A stretch of DNA of 41,351 nt from assembly GCA_009841015.1 (NCBI GenBank), contig VXMQ01000113.1, positions 1 through 41,351 of the forward strand, in the 5' to 3' direction. This document shows, piece after piece, positions 25,044 through 33,605 of the stretch. Under the pieces are notes generated by a model that was not told the DNA's origin, did no database searches, and was given only the letters and a program-made list of their open reading frames with translations. Each line of letters opens with the position of its first letter. Within the stretch, counting starts at the first letter, position 1. The translations under genes and the position numbers were made by a program. The DNA is from Candidatus Palauibacter denitrificans (lineage in GTDB: Bacteria; Gemmatimonadota; Gemmatimonadetes; Palauibacterales; Palauibacteraceae).

Positions 25044-27685
25044 TCATCCCATCCATCGACCTCATGGGCGGCCGGGCCGTACAGCTTCGGCAGGGCGCGA
25101 CGCTCGAAATCGACGCCGGAGACCCGCGGCCTCTCGCCGAGCGGTTCGCCGTCGCGGGGGAGGTCGCGGTCATCGACCTGGACGCGGCGCTCGGCCACGG
25201 AAACAACGCCGACCTGATCCGCGAACTGCTCCGGCTCGCGCCGTGTCGGGTGGGCGGCGGCATTCGGTCCCGCGACGCGGCGCTCGACTGGCTCGACGCG
25301 GGTGCGCGGCGCGTGATCCTCGGTACGGCGGCGAATCCCGACGTCCTGAGCGGGCTCCCTTCGGAACGCGTGATCGCGGCGCTCGACGCGCGCGACGGCG
25401 AGGTCGTCGTGGAAGGCTGGCGGCGCGGGACGGGCCGCGACGTTATCGGGCGGATGGAGGAACTCGAAGGCCTCGTGGACGGCTACCTCGTCACCTTCGT
25501 GGAGGTCGAAGGCACGCTGGGCGGGCTCCCGCTGGATCGCGTATCTGCCCTCGTCAAGGCCGCGGGATCCGCGCGCGTGACGGTGGCGGGCGGGGTCCGC
25601 GAGGTCTCGGAGATCGCGGCGCTGGACCGAATGGGCGCGGACGCGCAGGTGGGGATGGCGATCTACAGCGGGCGCATGGATCTGGGCGACGCCATCTCGG
25701 CTCCGCTGAAGTCCGACCGGGCCGACGGGTTGTGGGCGACGCTCGTCGAGGACACGGCCGGGCGCGCGCTCGGGCTCGCCTGGTCGAGCGCGGAGAGCCT
25801 GCGCACCGCCGTCAGGGAACGGCGGGGCGTCTACCAGAGCCGGTCACGGGGGCTCTGGAGGAAGGGCGAGACCTCCGGCGCCACGCAGGAACTCGTTCGC
25901 GTGGCGGCGGACTGCGACCGTGACACGCTGCGCTTTACGGTGCGGCAGCGCGGGACCGGCTTCTGTCACACCGGCGCCGCGACATGTTTCGACGCGGCGC
26001 CGTCCCGGGTGTCGGCCGGGCTGCCCTCCCTGTCGGGCATGGGCCTGTCCGACCTCGAGACCCGCCTCCGCGAGCGGCTCGCCGACCCGGAGCCGGGCTC
26101 GCTGACCGCGCGACTCGCCGGGGACGCCGAACTGCTGGGGGGGAAGCTCGTCGAGGAAGCGGGCGAACTCGCGGAAGCCGGATCGAAGGCGGACGCGGTG
26201 GCGGAGTTCGCGGACCTGTACTACTTCGCCCTCACGCGGCTCGTGAAGGCCGGCGGTTCCCTCGACGACGTACGCCTCGAACTCGAGCGGCGCGCGCTCA
26301 AGGTGCGGCGCCGGGTCCCCAGGCCGCCGGGAAGGCCGACCGGGCAGGCGGCTGCGGCGCCCGCCGCGGCAGCGGCCGGCGCGATCCTGCCGCCGATCGG
26401 CGTCGATGAGGCCGTGCGGGCGGTGCGCTCGCCGGCGCTCGACCCGGCGGCCCTCGAGGTCGCGCGGACCATCCTCGACGATGTCGAGCGGCGCGGAGAG
26501 CCGGCGCTTCGCGAGCACGCCGAGCGGCTCGGCGACCTCGAGCCGGGCGACGACCTGCTCCTCGACCGGTCGGCGCTCGGGCGCGCGACCGAGGCTCTGC
26601 ACGCCGACGACCGCGAGTTGCTGCGCCGCGTAGCGGACCGGATCCGCACGTTCGCCGAGGCCCAGCGGGCATCCGCGAAAGATCTCGATACGCGGGTCGC
26701 GGGCGGTCGCGGCGGCCATCGGCTCGTGCCTGTCGAAACGGCCGGCTGCTACGCGCCCGGGGGCCGCTTTCCCCTCCCGTCCTCGGTGCTCATGACCGCC
26801 ATCCCGGCGAGGATCGCGGGCGTGGGCACCGTCTGGGCCGCATCGCCGCGCCCGAGCGCGGCGGCCCGGGCCGCGGCGTTCATCGCCGGGGCGGACGGCC
26901 TGCTGGCCATCGGGGGCGCGCAGGCGATCGGTGCGCTCGCCTTCGGAGTCGGCGGCGTCTCCCGCTGCGAGAAGATCGTGGGACCGGGCAACCGGTTCGT
27001 CACCGCGGCCAAGCGCCTCCTCTACGGCCGGGTCGGCCTCGACACCATCGCCGGCCCATCCGAACTGCTCGTCGTCGCCTCGCCGGATGCGGCGCCGTCC
27101 CGCGTCGCGGCCGACCTGCTCGCCCAGGCCGAGCACGACCCCGACGCCGTCCCGCTCCTGTGCGCCTTCGACCGAGCGACCGTCGAGGCCGTCCGCGAAG
27201 CGGCCGAGCGGCAGTTGGCCGCGCTGCCGACCGCACCGATCGCGCGCCAGGCCCTGGCGGCCGGCGGCGCCCTCCTCGCGGCCAGCCCCGACGAGGCCGC
27301 CGCCATCTGCGACGCGGTGGCTCCGGAGCACCTGCACCTGCACGGCGAACTGGCCGAGTCGCTGGCTCCCCGTGTCGACCGCTATGGATCGCTCTTCCTC
27401 GGGCCGGCCACGCCCGAGGCGGCCGGCGACTACGGAGCCGGGCCGAACCACACTCTTCCTACATCGGGCGCGGCGGCGTTCGACTCCGGACTCTCGGTGT
27501 TCTCGTTCCTGCGGCGACCGACGTGGCTGTCGCTTTCGTCCGAAGATGACGCCTACGAGGACCTGCTTCGCGACACCGCCGCGCTCGCCCGACTGGAGGG
27601 ACTGGAAGCCCACGCGCGCTCGGCGGAACTCCGGCTCACGGCAGCGGCCCGGGAGGATCGCGGTCGGAAGGTCCGCGCCTCGTGA
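25040..27685 (+). CDS. hisA-hisI-hisE-hisD: Tetra-domain HisA-HisI-HisE-HisD fusion enzyme
   Basis: One uninterrupted 881-residue ORF carries four histidine enzymes. Residues 1-222 are HisA (Pro-FAR isomerase; PSIDLMGGRAVQL, VGGGIR, AGGVRE). Residues 225-318 are HisI (PRA-CH), with the zinc cysteines 292 (in DCD), 309 (in CHTG) and 316, and SRSRGLWRKGETSG. Residues 335-420 are HisE (PRA-PH; KLVEEAGELAEA, EFADLYYFAL). An Arg/Pro/Ala-rich linker spans 421-448. Residues 449-881 are full-length HisD (histidinol dehydrogenase; IGGAQAIGALAFG, IVGPGN, AGPSELLVV, AEHD, APEHLHLH, GAGPNHTLPT). The protein thus covers steps 2, 3, 4 and the last two oxidations. HisI-HisE-HisD order matches fungal HIS4. 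In HisA the second catalytic Asp is replaced by Glu157 (VEVEGTL). It is coupled to hisF by ATGA. Confidence 0.95.
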
Positions 27686-28085
27686 GGTGGTCGAGGGCGC
27701 GGTCCACGGCGTCCTTCGTCGAGGCCGTGATCCCGCCCCTTTCGTACTCCTGCACCGCCAGCCGCTCCAGGCGGTCGACGAGCGCATCGACCCCCGGCCG
27801 CGGAGAAGACGTCAAGGCGCGGACGTGGTCGGTGGCGCCGAACAGGTTGATCCAGTACTCCGTCCGCCGCCCCCACTCCAGCAGCGCGTAGAACTGTCGG
27901 CCCGCCCGGGGCCCGACTCCGAGCACATCGAGGAGGGCGACGAAGAGCGAGACCGGCAGCAGCAACGCATCTCTCAAGCCATCGAGGACCAGTTTCAACT
28001 GGAAGACGGCGACGTCGCGCATGAGCGTCCAGCGCGAGGGAACGATTTCGGGATGCAGGGTTGCTCTGGCCGGGAACTCGTTCAT
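27636..28085 (-). CDS. Conserved hypothetical membrane-associated protein
   Basis: A 149-residue protein with a central hydrophobic stretch (about residues 38-58, DALLLPVSLFVALLDVLGVG), followed by a helical region rich in charged residues. The run LLEWGRRTEYWINLFG is typical of a family of small uncharacterised proteins, but I cannot name it. GAGAG lies five bases before the ATG. Its last 50 bases overlap antisense with the 3' end of the his fusion gene, and the extreme C terminus (RDPPGPLP) is therefore constrained by hisD. Codon use looks normal. An inner ATG at 28022 is an alternative start. Confidence 0.6.
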   Translation of the reverse strand: MNEFPARATLHPEIVPSRWTLMRDVAVFQLKLVLDGLRDALLLPVSLFVALLDVLGVGPRAGRQFYALLEWGRRTEYWINLFGATDHVRALTSSPRPGVDALVDRLERLAVQEYERGGITASTKDAVDRALDHLTRRGPSDRDPPGPLP

Positions 28086-28086
28086 C

Positions 28087-28110
28087 CTGTCTCTCGATCT
28101 GTCTCTCGAT
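28087..28110. repeat. Perfect tandem 12-bp repeat
   Basis: Two head-to-tail copies of CTGTCTCTCGAT lie between the start of the minus-strand small gene and the sigma factor gene, directly at the ribosome-site side of the minus-strand start. The second copy is followed by TTGATC. It may be a slippage product or a paired operator. Confidence 0.5.
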
Positions 28111-28140
28111 TTGATCCGCGAAATAAACTCCGCGGCTTCG

Positions 28141-28165
28141 GGTAACCCTCGCGAGGCGAACAGTC
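28141..28165 (+). promoter_or_regulatory. Possible ECF-type autoregulatory promoter
   Basis: GGTAACC (28141-28147) followed after 15 bases by GTC (28163-28165) resembles the AAC-containing -35 and GTC-containing -10 of many ECF sigma promoters. It lies about 43 bases before the sigma factor start. Autoregulation is common in this class. The match is short and could be chance. Confidence 0.3.
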
Positions 28166-28207
28166 ACCACAGGTTCACGCAGGTGCCCGCGACCATGGGA
28201 GCCATCA

Positions 28208-28810
28208 TTGAACAGCTCGGAGGCAACCGACCGGATGCTCGTGCTTCGCGCGCAGCGAGGCGAGCGTGCGGCCTTCGGCGAACTCGTCACACGATACATG
28301 CAACGTGCCTACTATACCGCGCTCGGCCTCGTCGGGAACCACGACGACGCGCTGGACCTCTCTCAGGAGGCCTTCGCCAGGGCGTTCCGCGCGCGCGCCA
28401 GGATCGACCCCGAACGTCCCTTCTTCCCCTGGCTGTACCAGATCATCCGACGACTCTGTTTCAACCATACGCGGGACCAGCGGCTCCATCGCCTGAAACT
28501 CGAGAAGGCGGGCAGCTGGCTTTCGGACACGACGATGGGGCGGCGCCCGCTCAGCCCGGATCAGGCGGTGATACGATCCGAACTGCGCGAACAGGTCGGC
28601 GCGGCCATCGAACGCCTGCCCGAGCGGGAACGGGAGACGCTCGTCCTGCGCGAGTTCGAGGAGTTGCGTTACCGGGAGATCGCCGAGTTGCTGGGAATCC
28701 CCATCGGCACGGTGATGTCGCGCCTCTATCGGGCGCGGCGGTCTCTCGCGCGCGAGATCGAAACGACGGGAAAGCGTCCCGGCCACGGGGGAGGTGCGGG
28801 CGATGAGTAA
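28208..28810 (+). CDS. ECF-type RNA polymerase sigma factor
   Basis: A 200-residue sigma-70 family protein of the extracytoplasmic function class. Region 2 spans about residues 15-85 (LGLVGNHDDALDLSQEAFAR, then PFFPWLYQIIRRLCFNHTRD). Region 4 spans about 125-185 (LPERERETLVLREFEELRY, then REIAELLGIPIGTVMSRLYRARR). It directs RNA polymerase to a small regulon, usually under control of a partner anti-sigma factor. The TTG start at 28208 has GGGAG six bases before it; the ATG at 28235 would cut the start of region 2. It overlaps the next gene by eight bases. Confidence 0.93.
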   Translation: MNSSEATDRMLVLRAQRGERAAFGELVTRYMQRAYYTALGLVGNHDDALDLSQEAFARAFRARARIDPERPFFPWLYQIIRRLCFNHTRDQRLHRLKLEKAGSWLSDTTMGRRPLSPDQAVIRSELREQVGAAIERLPERERETLVLREFEELRYREIAELLGIPIGTVMSRLYRARRSLAREIETTGKRPGHGGGAGDE

Positions 28811-29273
28811 GAGACACGCACACCCGCCCGGCGACGAGCGGGTGCGCCAGTTGATGATGGCCGAACTGGACCGGGAGATCTCGGGCGAGGGACGGCACGA
28901 ACTCGAGTCCGCGCTCGAAGAGAACCCGGGTCTTCGCGACGAACTGGCGACATACCAGCGCCTGAAGGAGGTCACCGACACCATGACTCCGCTGAAGCCG
29001 CCGGAGGAAACCTGGGACACCTACTGGGAACACGTCTATCGCCGGCTCGAACGCGGCATCGGCTGGGTCCTGGTCTCGCTGGGAACGATCGTCGTGGGGA
29101 CGTGGGCGCTGTGGACCGCCGTCAGCGAGCTGATTCGGGACACGTCGCTCCCCGCGTACATTCGCTGGGGCATGCTCGCGCTGGTCGCGGGCTTCGTGAT
29201 CCTCTTCGTCTCCGTGGCGCGCGAGCGCCTGTTCATGCAGAAGAAAGACCCCTACAAGGACGTGGTCCGATGA
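28803..29273 (+). CDS. Membrane protein, probable anti-sigma factor
   Basis: A 156-residue protein with a soluble N-terminal helical domain (about residues 10-70). The run LESALEENPGLRDELATY resembles the anti-sigma domain of ECF partners, but the zinc HX3CX2C motif is absent. Two transmembrane helices lie at about residues 88-108 and 120-140, so both ends face the cytoplasm. The position directly after the sigma gene, with an 8-base overlap, is the main evidence for an anti-sigma role. The ATG at 28803 has GGGAGG about nine bases before it. The next gene starts in an ATGA overlap. Confidence 0.65.
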   Translation: MSKRHAHPPGDERVRQLMMAELDREISGEGRHELESALEENPGLRDELATYQRLKEVTDTMTPLKPPEETWDTYWEHVYRRLERGIGWVLVSLGTIVVGTWALWTAVSELIRDTSLPAYIRWGMLALVAGFVILFVSVARERLFMQKKDPYKDVVR

Positions 29274-29590
29274 TCATCACCTCCCGAAACGACCTCGCCG
29301 GACACCGGATCGTCGAGGAATTCGGCCTCGTCCGCGGCAGCACGATCCGGGCGCGCCACCTGGGCCGCGACATCCTCGCCGGCCTGAAGACCATCGTGGG
29401 CGGCGAGATCCAGGAGTACACGAAGATGATGGCCGAGGCGCGGGAGCAGGCGGTCGATCGCATGGAGGCCGAGGCGGCGGCGGCCGGCGCTAACGCGATC
29501 CTCTGCGTCCGCTTCTCCACCTCCTACATCCTGGGAGGGACGGCCGAGATCGTGGTCTACGGCTCCGCCGTCAGGGTCGAGGAGGTCTGA
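29270..29590 (+). CDS. YbjQ/UPF0145-family protein
   Basis: A 106-residue protein of the YbjQ family (DUF74), the usual length. Typical features are the N-terminal GHRIVEEFGLVRGSTIRARH, the helix AREQAVDRMEAEAAAAGANA, and the C-terminal strand TAEIVVYGSAV. Structures of the family are pentameric; the function is not established, though heavy-metal or ligand binding has been suggested. It is coupled by ATGA to the probable anti-sigma gene and is followed after two bases by a hydrolase gene. The four genes probably form one transcript under the ECF sigma factor. Confidence 0.88.
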   Translation: MIITSRNDLAGHRIVEEFGLVRGSTIRARHLGRDILAGLKTIVGGEIQEYTKMMAEAREQAVDRMEAEAAAAGANAILCVRFSTSYILGGTAEIVVYGSAVRVEEV

Positions 29591-29592
29591 CC

Positions 29593-31023
29593 ATGGTCCC
29601 GAGAATGCTCGTCGCGGCCGGGTGCGTGCTGGCCTCTCCGGCGCTGGCGCAGGAACCGGATGCGGATCCCGAGGGGGGCGGCGGAGGCGTCGAGGGAAGG
29701 TGGGTGGGATCCGTCGTGCTCCCCACGGGTGAGTTGCCCTTCTCGGTCACCTTCGAGCGCGCGGATGGCGTGCTCTCCGCCACGATGGACATCCAGGGAG
29801 CGATGGATCTTCCTCTCACTGCCGTGTCCCACGAGAACGACCGCGTGCATTTCGAACTCGAAACCCCGATCGGTCTCGCCGCGTGGGACGGAGCCCTCAC
29901 GGGTGACACCATCGAGGGTGACACCATCGAGGGCGAATTCACCCAGGGCGTCGTGACCGCCACGTTCTCCGTGTCGCGGGCCGATCTTCCTGAAGCGGAG
30001 GCGGGAGAGCCGGTGCCCTACCGGGAGGAAGAAGTCTCGTTCGAGAACGGCGACGTGCACCTCGAGGGCACGCTGACGCTGCCGGAAGGGACGGGACCGT
30101 TCCCGGGCGTGGTCCTGATCACGGGCTCGGGACCCCAGAACCGGGATGAGATCGTGGCCGGATTCGCCGTCTTCCGCCTCCTCTCGGATCACCTCACCCG
30201 GCAGGGCATCGCCGTCCTCCGCTACGACGACCGCGGCGTCGGCGGCTCGACGGGCAGCGTCTCTTCGTCGACCTCGGCCGACTTCGCCGGGGACGCGCTG
30301 GCGGGGCTCGCGCGACTCTCGGAGCACTCCGACGTCGATCCCGCGCGCGTCGGACTCGTGGGACACAGCGAGGGCGCCATCGTGGCGCCCATTGCGGCCT
30401 CGCGCTCGGACGCCGTCCGCTTCGCCGTGCTGGTGGCCGGTTCGACCGTGCCCGGAACCGAGATCCTGTACGAGCAGTCCGCGGCCATTCAGCGCGCGAG
30501 CGGCGTACCCGACGATCGCATCGAATGGAACACCGACTTCCAGCGCCGTCTGTTCGCGGCGCTGAAGGCGGGGGAAGACCTCGAGGCGTATCGCGAGGAG
30601 CTGGGGGCCACCATCCGCGAGGGCATCGAGACCCTGCCCGAGGCGCAGCGCGCGGCGATCTCCGATGTGGACGCCTACGTGCAGGGCCAGATCGACGCGC
30701 AGATCGACCGCGTCGAGACCCCCTGGTTCCGCTTCTTCCTCACGTACGACCCGACCGAGGGTCTCCGGGGCACGCGGGTGCCGGTGCTGGCGCTCTTCGG
30801 CGGGCTCGACCTCCAGGTTCTCGCCGACCAGAACCGCCCGCCGCTGGAAGAGGCGCTGGCCGGGAACCCGGACGTGACGGTGGACGTGCTCCCACGCGCG
30901 AACCACCTCTTCCAGGCCGCGACGAGCGGATCCCCGGCCGAGTACGCGCTGCTCGAGAAGCGTTTCGTCGACGGCTTCCTCGAAACGATCTCCGACTGGA
31001 TCCTCGCCCGCTTCGGCAGCTGA
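29593..31023 (+). CDS. Secreted alpha/beta hydrolase with N-terminal beta domain
   Basis: A 476-residue exported protein. The signal peptide covers residues 1-20 (cleaved after ALA). A beta-rich domain of about 110 residues (GRWVGSVVLPTGELPFSVTF onwards) precedes an alpha/beta hydrolase domain. The nucleophile is Ser259 in GHSEG. The run ITGSGPQNRDE and the strand YDDRGVGGS are typical of this class, and the acid Asp lies in FGGLDLQV and the His in RANHLF. Esterase or peptidase activity is likely; the substrate is not known. It sits two bases after the YbjQ gene. A 15-bp in-frame duplication (GDTIE twice) lies in the beta domain. Confidence 0.88.
   Translation: MVPRMLVAAGCVLASPALAQEPDADPEGGGGGVEGRWVGSVVLPTGELPFSVTFERADGVLSATMDIQGAMDLPLTAVSHENDRVHFELETPIGLAAWDGALTGDTIEGDTIEGEFTQGVVTATFSVSRADLPEAEAGEPVPYREEEVSFENGDVHLEGTLTLPEGTGPFPGVVLITGSGPQNRDEIVAGFAVFRLLSDHLTRQGIAVLRYDDRGVGGSTGSVSSSTSADFAGDALAGLARLSEHSDVDPARVGLVGHSEGAIVAPIAASRSDAVRFAVLVAGSTVPGTEILYEQSAAIQRASGVPDDRIEWNTDFQRRLFAALKAGEDLEAYREELGATIREGIETLPEAQRAAISDVDAYVQGQIDAQIDRVETPWFRFFLTYDPTEGLRGTRVPVLALFGGLDLQVLADQNRPPLEEALAGNPDVTVDVLPRANHLFQAATSGSPAEYALLEKRFVDGFLETISDWILARFGS
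29902..29931. repeat. Tandem 15-bp in-frame repeat
   Basis: Two perfect copies of GGTGACACCATCGAG lie head to tail inside the alpha/beta hydrolase gene and add five residues (GDTIE) to the beta domain. Confidence 0.8.
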
Positions 31024-31052
31024 CGGGTCGGAGCGGCTACTGTCGCGGCCGC

Positions 31053-32165
31053 TCAGCCACCGCCGGGCCAGAGTGCGGCCCGCCGCCGGAAGACGGACGG
31101 GTCGGCGAGCCATTCCGCGAAGCCCGTGCGGCGTTCGTCGGTCAGCCAGTCGATTCGGGCGTCGATGCAGGTCAACAGATCGCGGGCGTCCGCATCCAGC
31201 GTGAACCCTCCGAATTCGGCGAGGGAATCCCGGGCGGCCACAGTGAACTCTCCGCCCGACCTGTGCGCGGCCTCGCCGCTTCCGATTTCCCCCTGGGCCA
31301 CGGCGTCGATGCGTCCATCGCGCAGGGCGTCGAACAATTCCTGATCGCCGGACTCCCGGCCGAGGTACACCACCTGCGGCATGTCGCTGGATGGGGGGTG
31401 AAGGCGGGTTCGGCCCTCAAGGACGGGCGATGCCATGGCGGCCGTGATCGTAAACGCCCCCGTCCCATCCGCCACGACCGTTCCGGCCGGTGTCTCCACG
31501 CGCGTCCCCGCCCGGAGCACGCCGGAACCGTCCACGATCCCCGTGATCTGGAGCAGCCGTGCTTCGCCCGTTGTCCCCGCAAGGACGCCCACGCGCACCG
31601 CGCTCGTGAGCGCGTCGTAGGAGGAGAGCCGCGCGGCATCCTCGCTTCGCACCAGCAGCGACTGGCGGAACGTGATGTGGCCGGATGTGAACGCAACCGC
31701 CCGGACACCGGTATCGTCGAGCGTCCGCGACTCGAGAATCGTGATGCCGCCGCCGGCCATGTCGAAGTCCGGCATCGCGGGCAGAAGCCAGATTCCGGGC
31801 CAGTCGGCGATCGGGCGGCGCACGAAGGAGAGTCCGGTACCGGGCATGGCCTCGAGCGCGCTGAGGAGGTCGGCTTCGTAGCCCATGTGCCGACTGAAGC
31901 CGGGCGAGTTCGGGTTCTCGTCCGCGCTGTAGCTTACGGGCGCGAAGAGTGCGTAGAACGCCACCGTGAGAGGAGCGTCGCCGCACATGGCCGACAGTGG
32001 CGGCTCCACGGGGCCTCCGCAGCCCGCACCGACGAGCGCAAACCCGGCCAGCAGCCGCTGTACGATCGGCTCTGTCGCCTTGAACTTCAGCTCGACACCC
32101 CCCTCAGCCGTCGGCCCGCAGGGAGACCGCGTTTTCGACATGTGTTCGGAAACGGTATTCTTCAC
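31053..32165 (-). CDS. Orphan periplasmic solute-binding lipoprotein
   Basis: A 370-residue exported protein related to family 3 solute-binding proteins. Typical runs are MGYEADLLSALE and DFDMAGGGITILESR, and a second lobe lies around VGVLAGTTGEARL. The lipobox is VGAGC after a hydrophobic stretch (RLLAGFALVGAGC). Family members bind amino acids or act as periplasmic cyclohexadienyl dehydratases; the ligand here cannot be named. I chose the GTG at 32165, which has GGGAG seven bases before it. An ATG at 32141 gives a shorter signal region and is possible. No transporter permease or ATPase lies nearby. It is divergent from the M20 peptidase gene. Confidence 0.7.
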   Translation of the reverse strand: MKNTVSEHMSKTRSPCGPTAEGGVELKFKATEPIVQRLLAGFALVGAGCGGPVEPPLSAMCGDAPLTVAFYALFAPVSYSADENPNSPGFSRHMGYEADLLSALEAMPGTGLSFVRRPIADWPGIWLLPAMPDFDMAGGGITILESRTLDDTGVRAVAFTSGHITFRQSLLVRSEDAARLSSYDALTSAVRVGVLAGTTGEARLLQITGIVDGSGVLRAGTRVETPAGTVVADGTGAFTITAAMASPVLEGRTRLHPPSSDMPQVVYLGRESGDQELFDALRDGRIDAVAQGEIGSGEAAHRSGGEFTVAARDSLAEFGGFTLDADARDLLTCIDARIDWLTDERRTGFAEWLADPSVFRRRAALWPGGG

Positions 32166-32251
32166 GAGCGGACTCCCGCCAGAGAGCGGCATCCTGCGCC
32201 CCGGCGGCCGACGACCGTCGCAGCGATCCGAATCCAGGAGACACGGACGCC

Positions 32252-33592
32252 ATGTACGCACCATATGCCCGGACCTTCGCCGGACTCATCGTCTCGGTCC
32301 CCCTTGGCATGGCCATCCTTGGGGGGATGCCGGCTGTGGCGACAGCCCAGGCGCCGGGTGAGGAAGTGCGGCGCCTCGCCGAGCATCCCGCGGTGCGGAA
32401 CGCCTTCAGGATCATCGAGGAACTCGAACCGCGGACCATCCGCGAACTGATCGAACTCACGGAAGTTCCGGCGCCCCCCTTCATGGAAGACGAGCGCGGC
32501 CGGGTCTACGCGGAGTGGCTCCGCGAAGCCGGGGCCGACTCCGTGTTCATCGACGAGGAGGGCAACGCGGTCGGGATCCGATACGGCCGGGGCGGCGCGC
32601 GGGGATCGACGCCGGAGGGGGAGCGGCGAACGGTAGCGCTGTCGGGACACCTGGACACGGTCTTCCCCGCCGACGTCGATGTGACGGTGACGCAGCGCGG
32701 GGACACGCTCTTCGCCCCCGGCATCGGCGACGACACGCGCGGCCTCATCGCGGTCCTCACCGTGCTGCGGGCGCTCGAAGCCGCCGGCATCGAGACGGAG
32801 GCGGACGTTCAGTTCATCGGGACGGTCGGGGAGGAGGGGCTCGGCGACCTGCGCGGGATGAAGTACCTGTTTCGCGAGGGTGCGGACCCCATCCACACAT
32901 GGATCGACATCGATGGCACGGGCCTGGGTCGGATCGTGAACAAGGGGCTCGGCTCCCACCGGTTCCGCGTGACGTTCCGGGGTCCCGGCGGACACTCCTG
33001 GGGCGCGTTCGGGATGGCCAGCCCCGCCCATGCGCTGGGCCGCGGGATCCGTCATTTCCAGGACGTAGCCGACACGCTCACGCGGTCGGGGCCGCGCACG
33101 AGCTACAACGTGGGGCGGCTGGGCGGCGGCACCTCGGTCAACTCGATTCCGTTCGAGGCCTGGATGGAAGTGGACATGCGCTCCGAGAGCGAGGAGAGCC
33201 TCGGGCGCATCGACGCTGCCTTCCGGGACGCGATGCGCCGGGCATTGGCGGAGGAAAACGCCCTGCGCCGGGCCGGGCCGGAGATCGAACTCGAACTGGA
33301 CCAGATCGGAGACCGTCCCTCGGGAGAGGTCGCGGACGACCATCCCCTCGTCGAGCGGGCCATCGCGGTGATGCCCCTCTTCGGGGCGGTGCCCGCGCTG
33401 ACCCGTTCCTCGACGGACTCGAACATCCCGATCTCCCTGGGCATCCCCGCGGTGACGATCGGGAGCGGGGGCATCGGGAGCGGGGCCCACTCGCCCGGCG
33501 AATGGTGGATCAACCGTGACGGCCACCTCGGGATCCAGGCGAACCTCCTCCTGCTGGTGAGCGAGGCGGGTCTGGCCGAGCCCATCCCGTGA
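32252..33592 (+). CDS. Secreted M20-family metallopeptidase
   Basis: A 446-residue exported zinc peptidase. The signal peptide covers residues 1-32. The metal ligands are clear: His133/Asp135 (GHLDTVF), Asp160-161 (GDDTRG), Glu194-195 (GEEGLGDLRG), and a late His in GAHSPGEWW. A dimerisation domain lies around residues 235-345. The layout suits a di- or tripeptidase or a carboxypeptidase that trims peptides in the periplasm. The ATG at 32252 has AGGAG ten bases before it. The permease downstream starts about 13 bases after the stop, suggesting a peptide-cleavage and amino acid uptake unit. Confidence 0.9.
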   Translation: MYAPYARTFAGLIVSVPLGMAILGGMPAVATAQAPGEEVRRLAEHPAVRNAFRIIEELEPRTIRELIELTEVPAPPFMEDERGRVYAEWLREAGADSVFIDEEGNAVGIRYGRGGARGSTPEGERRTVALSGHLDTVFPADVDVTVTQRGDTLFAPGIGDDTRGLIAVLTVLRALEAAGIETEADVQFIGTVGEEGLGDLRGMKYLFREGADPIHTWIDIDGTGLGRIVNKGLGSHRFRVTFRGPGGHSWGAFGMASPAHALGRGIRHFQDVADTLTRSGPRTSYNVGRLGGGTSVNSIPFEAWMEVDMRSESEESLGRIDAAFRDAMRRALAEENALRRAGPEIELELDQIGDRPSGEVADDHPLVERAIAVMPLFGAVPALTRSSTDSNIPISLGIPAVTIGSGGIGSGAHSPGEWWINRDGHLGIQANLLLLVSEAGLAEPIP

Positions 33593-33605
33593 AGAGTCCG
33601 ATCCC

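Noticed and set aside
27636..27685. Idea that the small minus-strand gene is only a shadow of hisD
   Set aside because: Just 50 of its 450 bases overlap hisD; the rest is in otherwise gene-free DNA with a hydrophobic helix and a ribosome site, so it is kept with moderate confidence.
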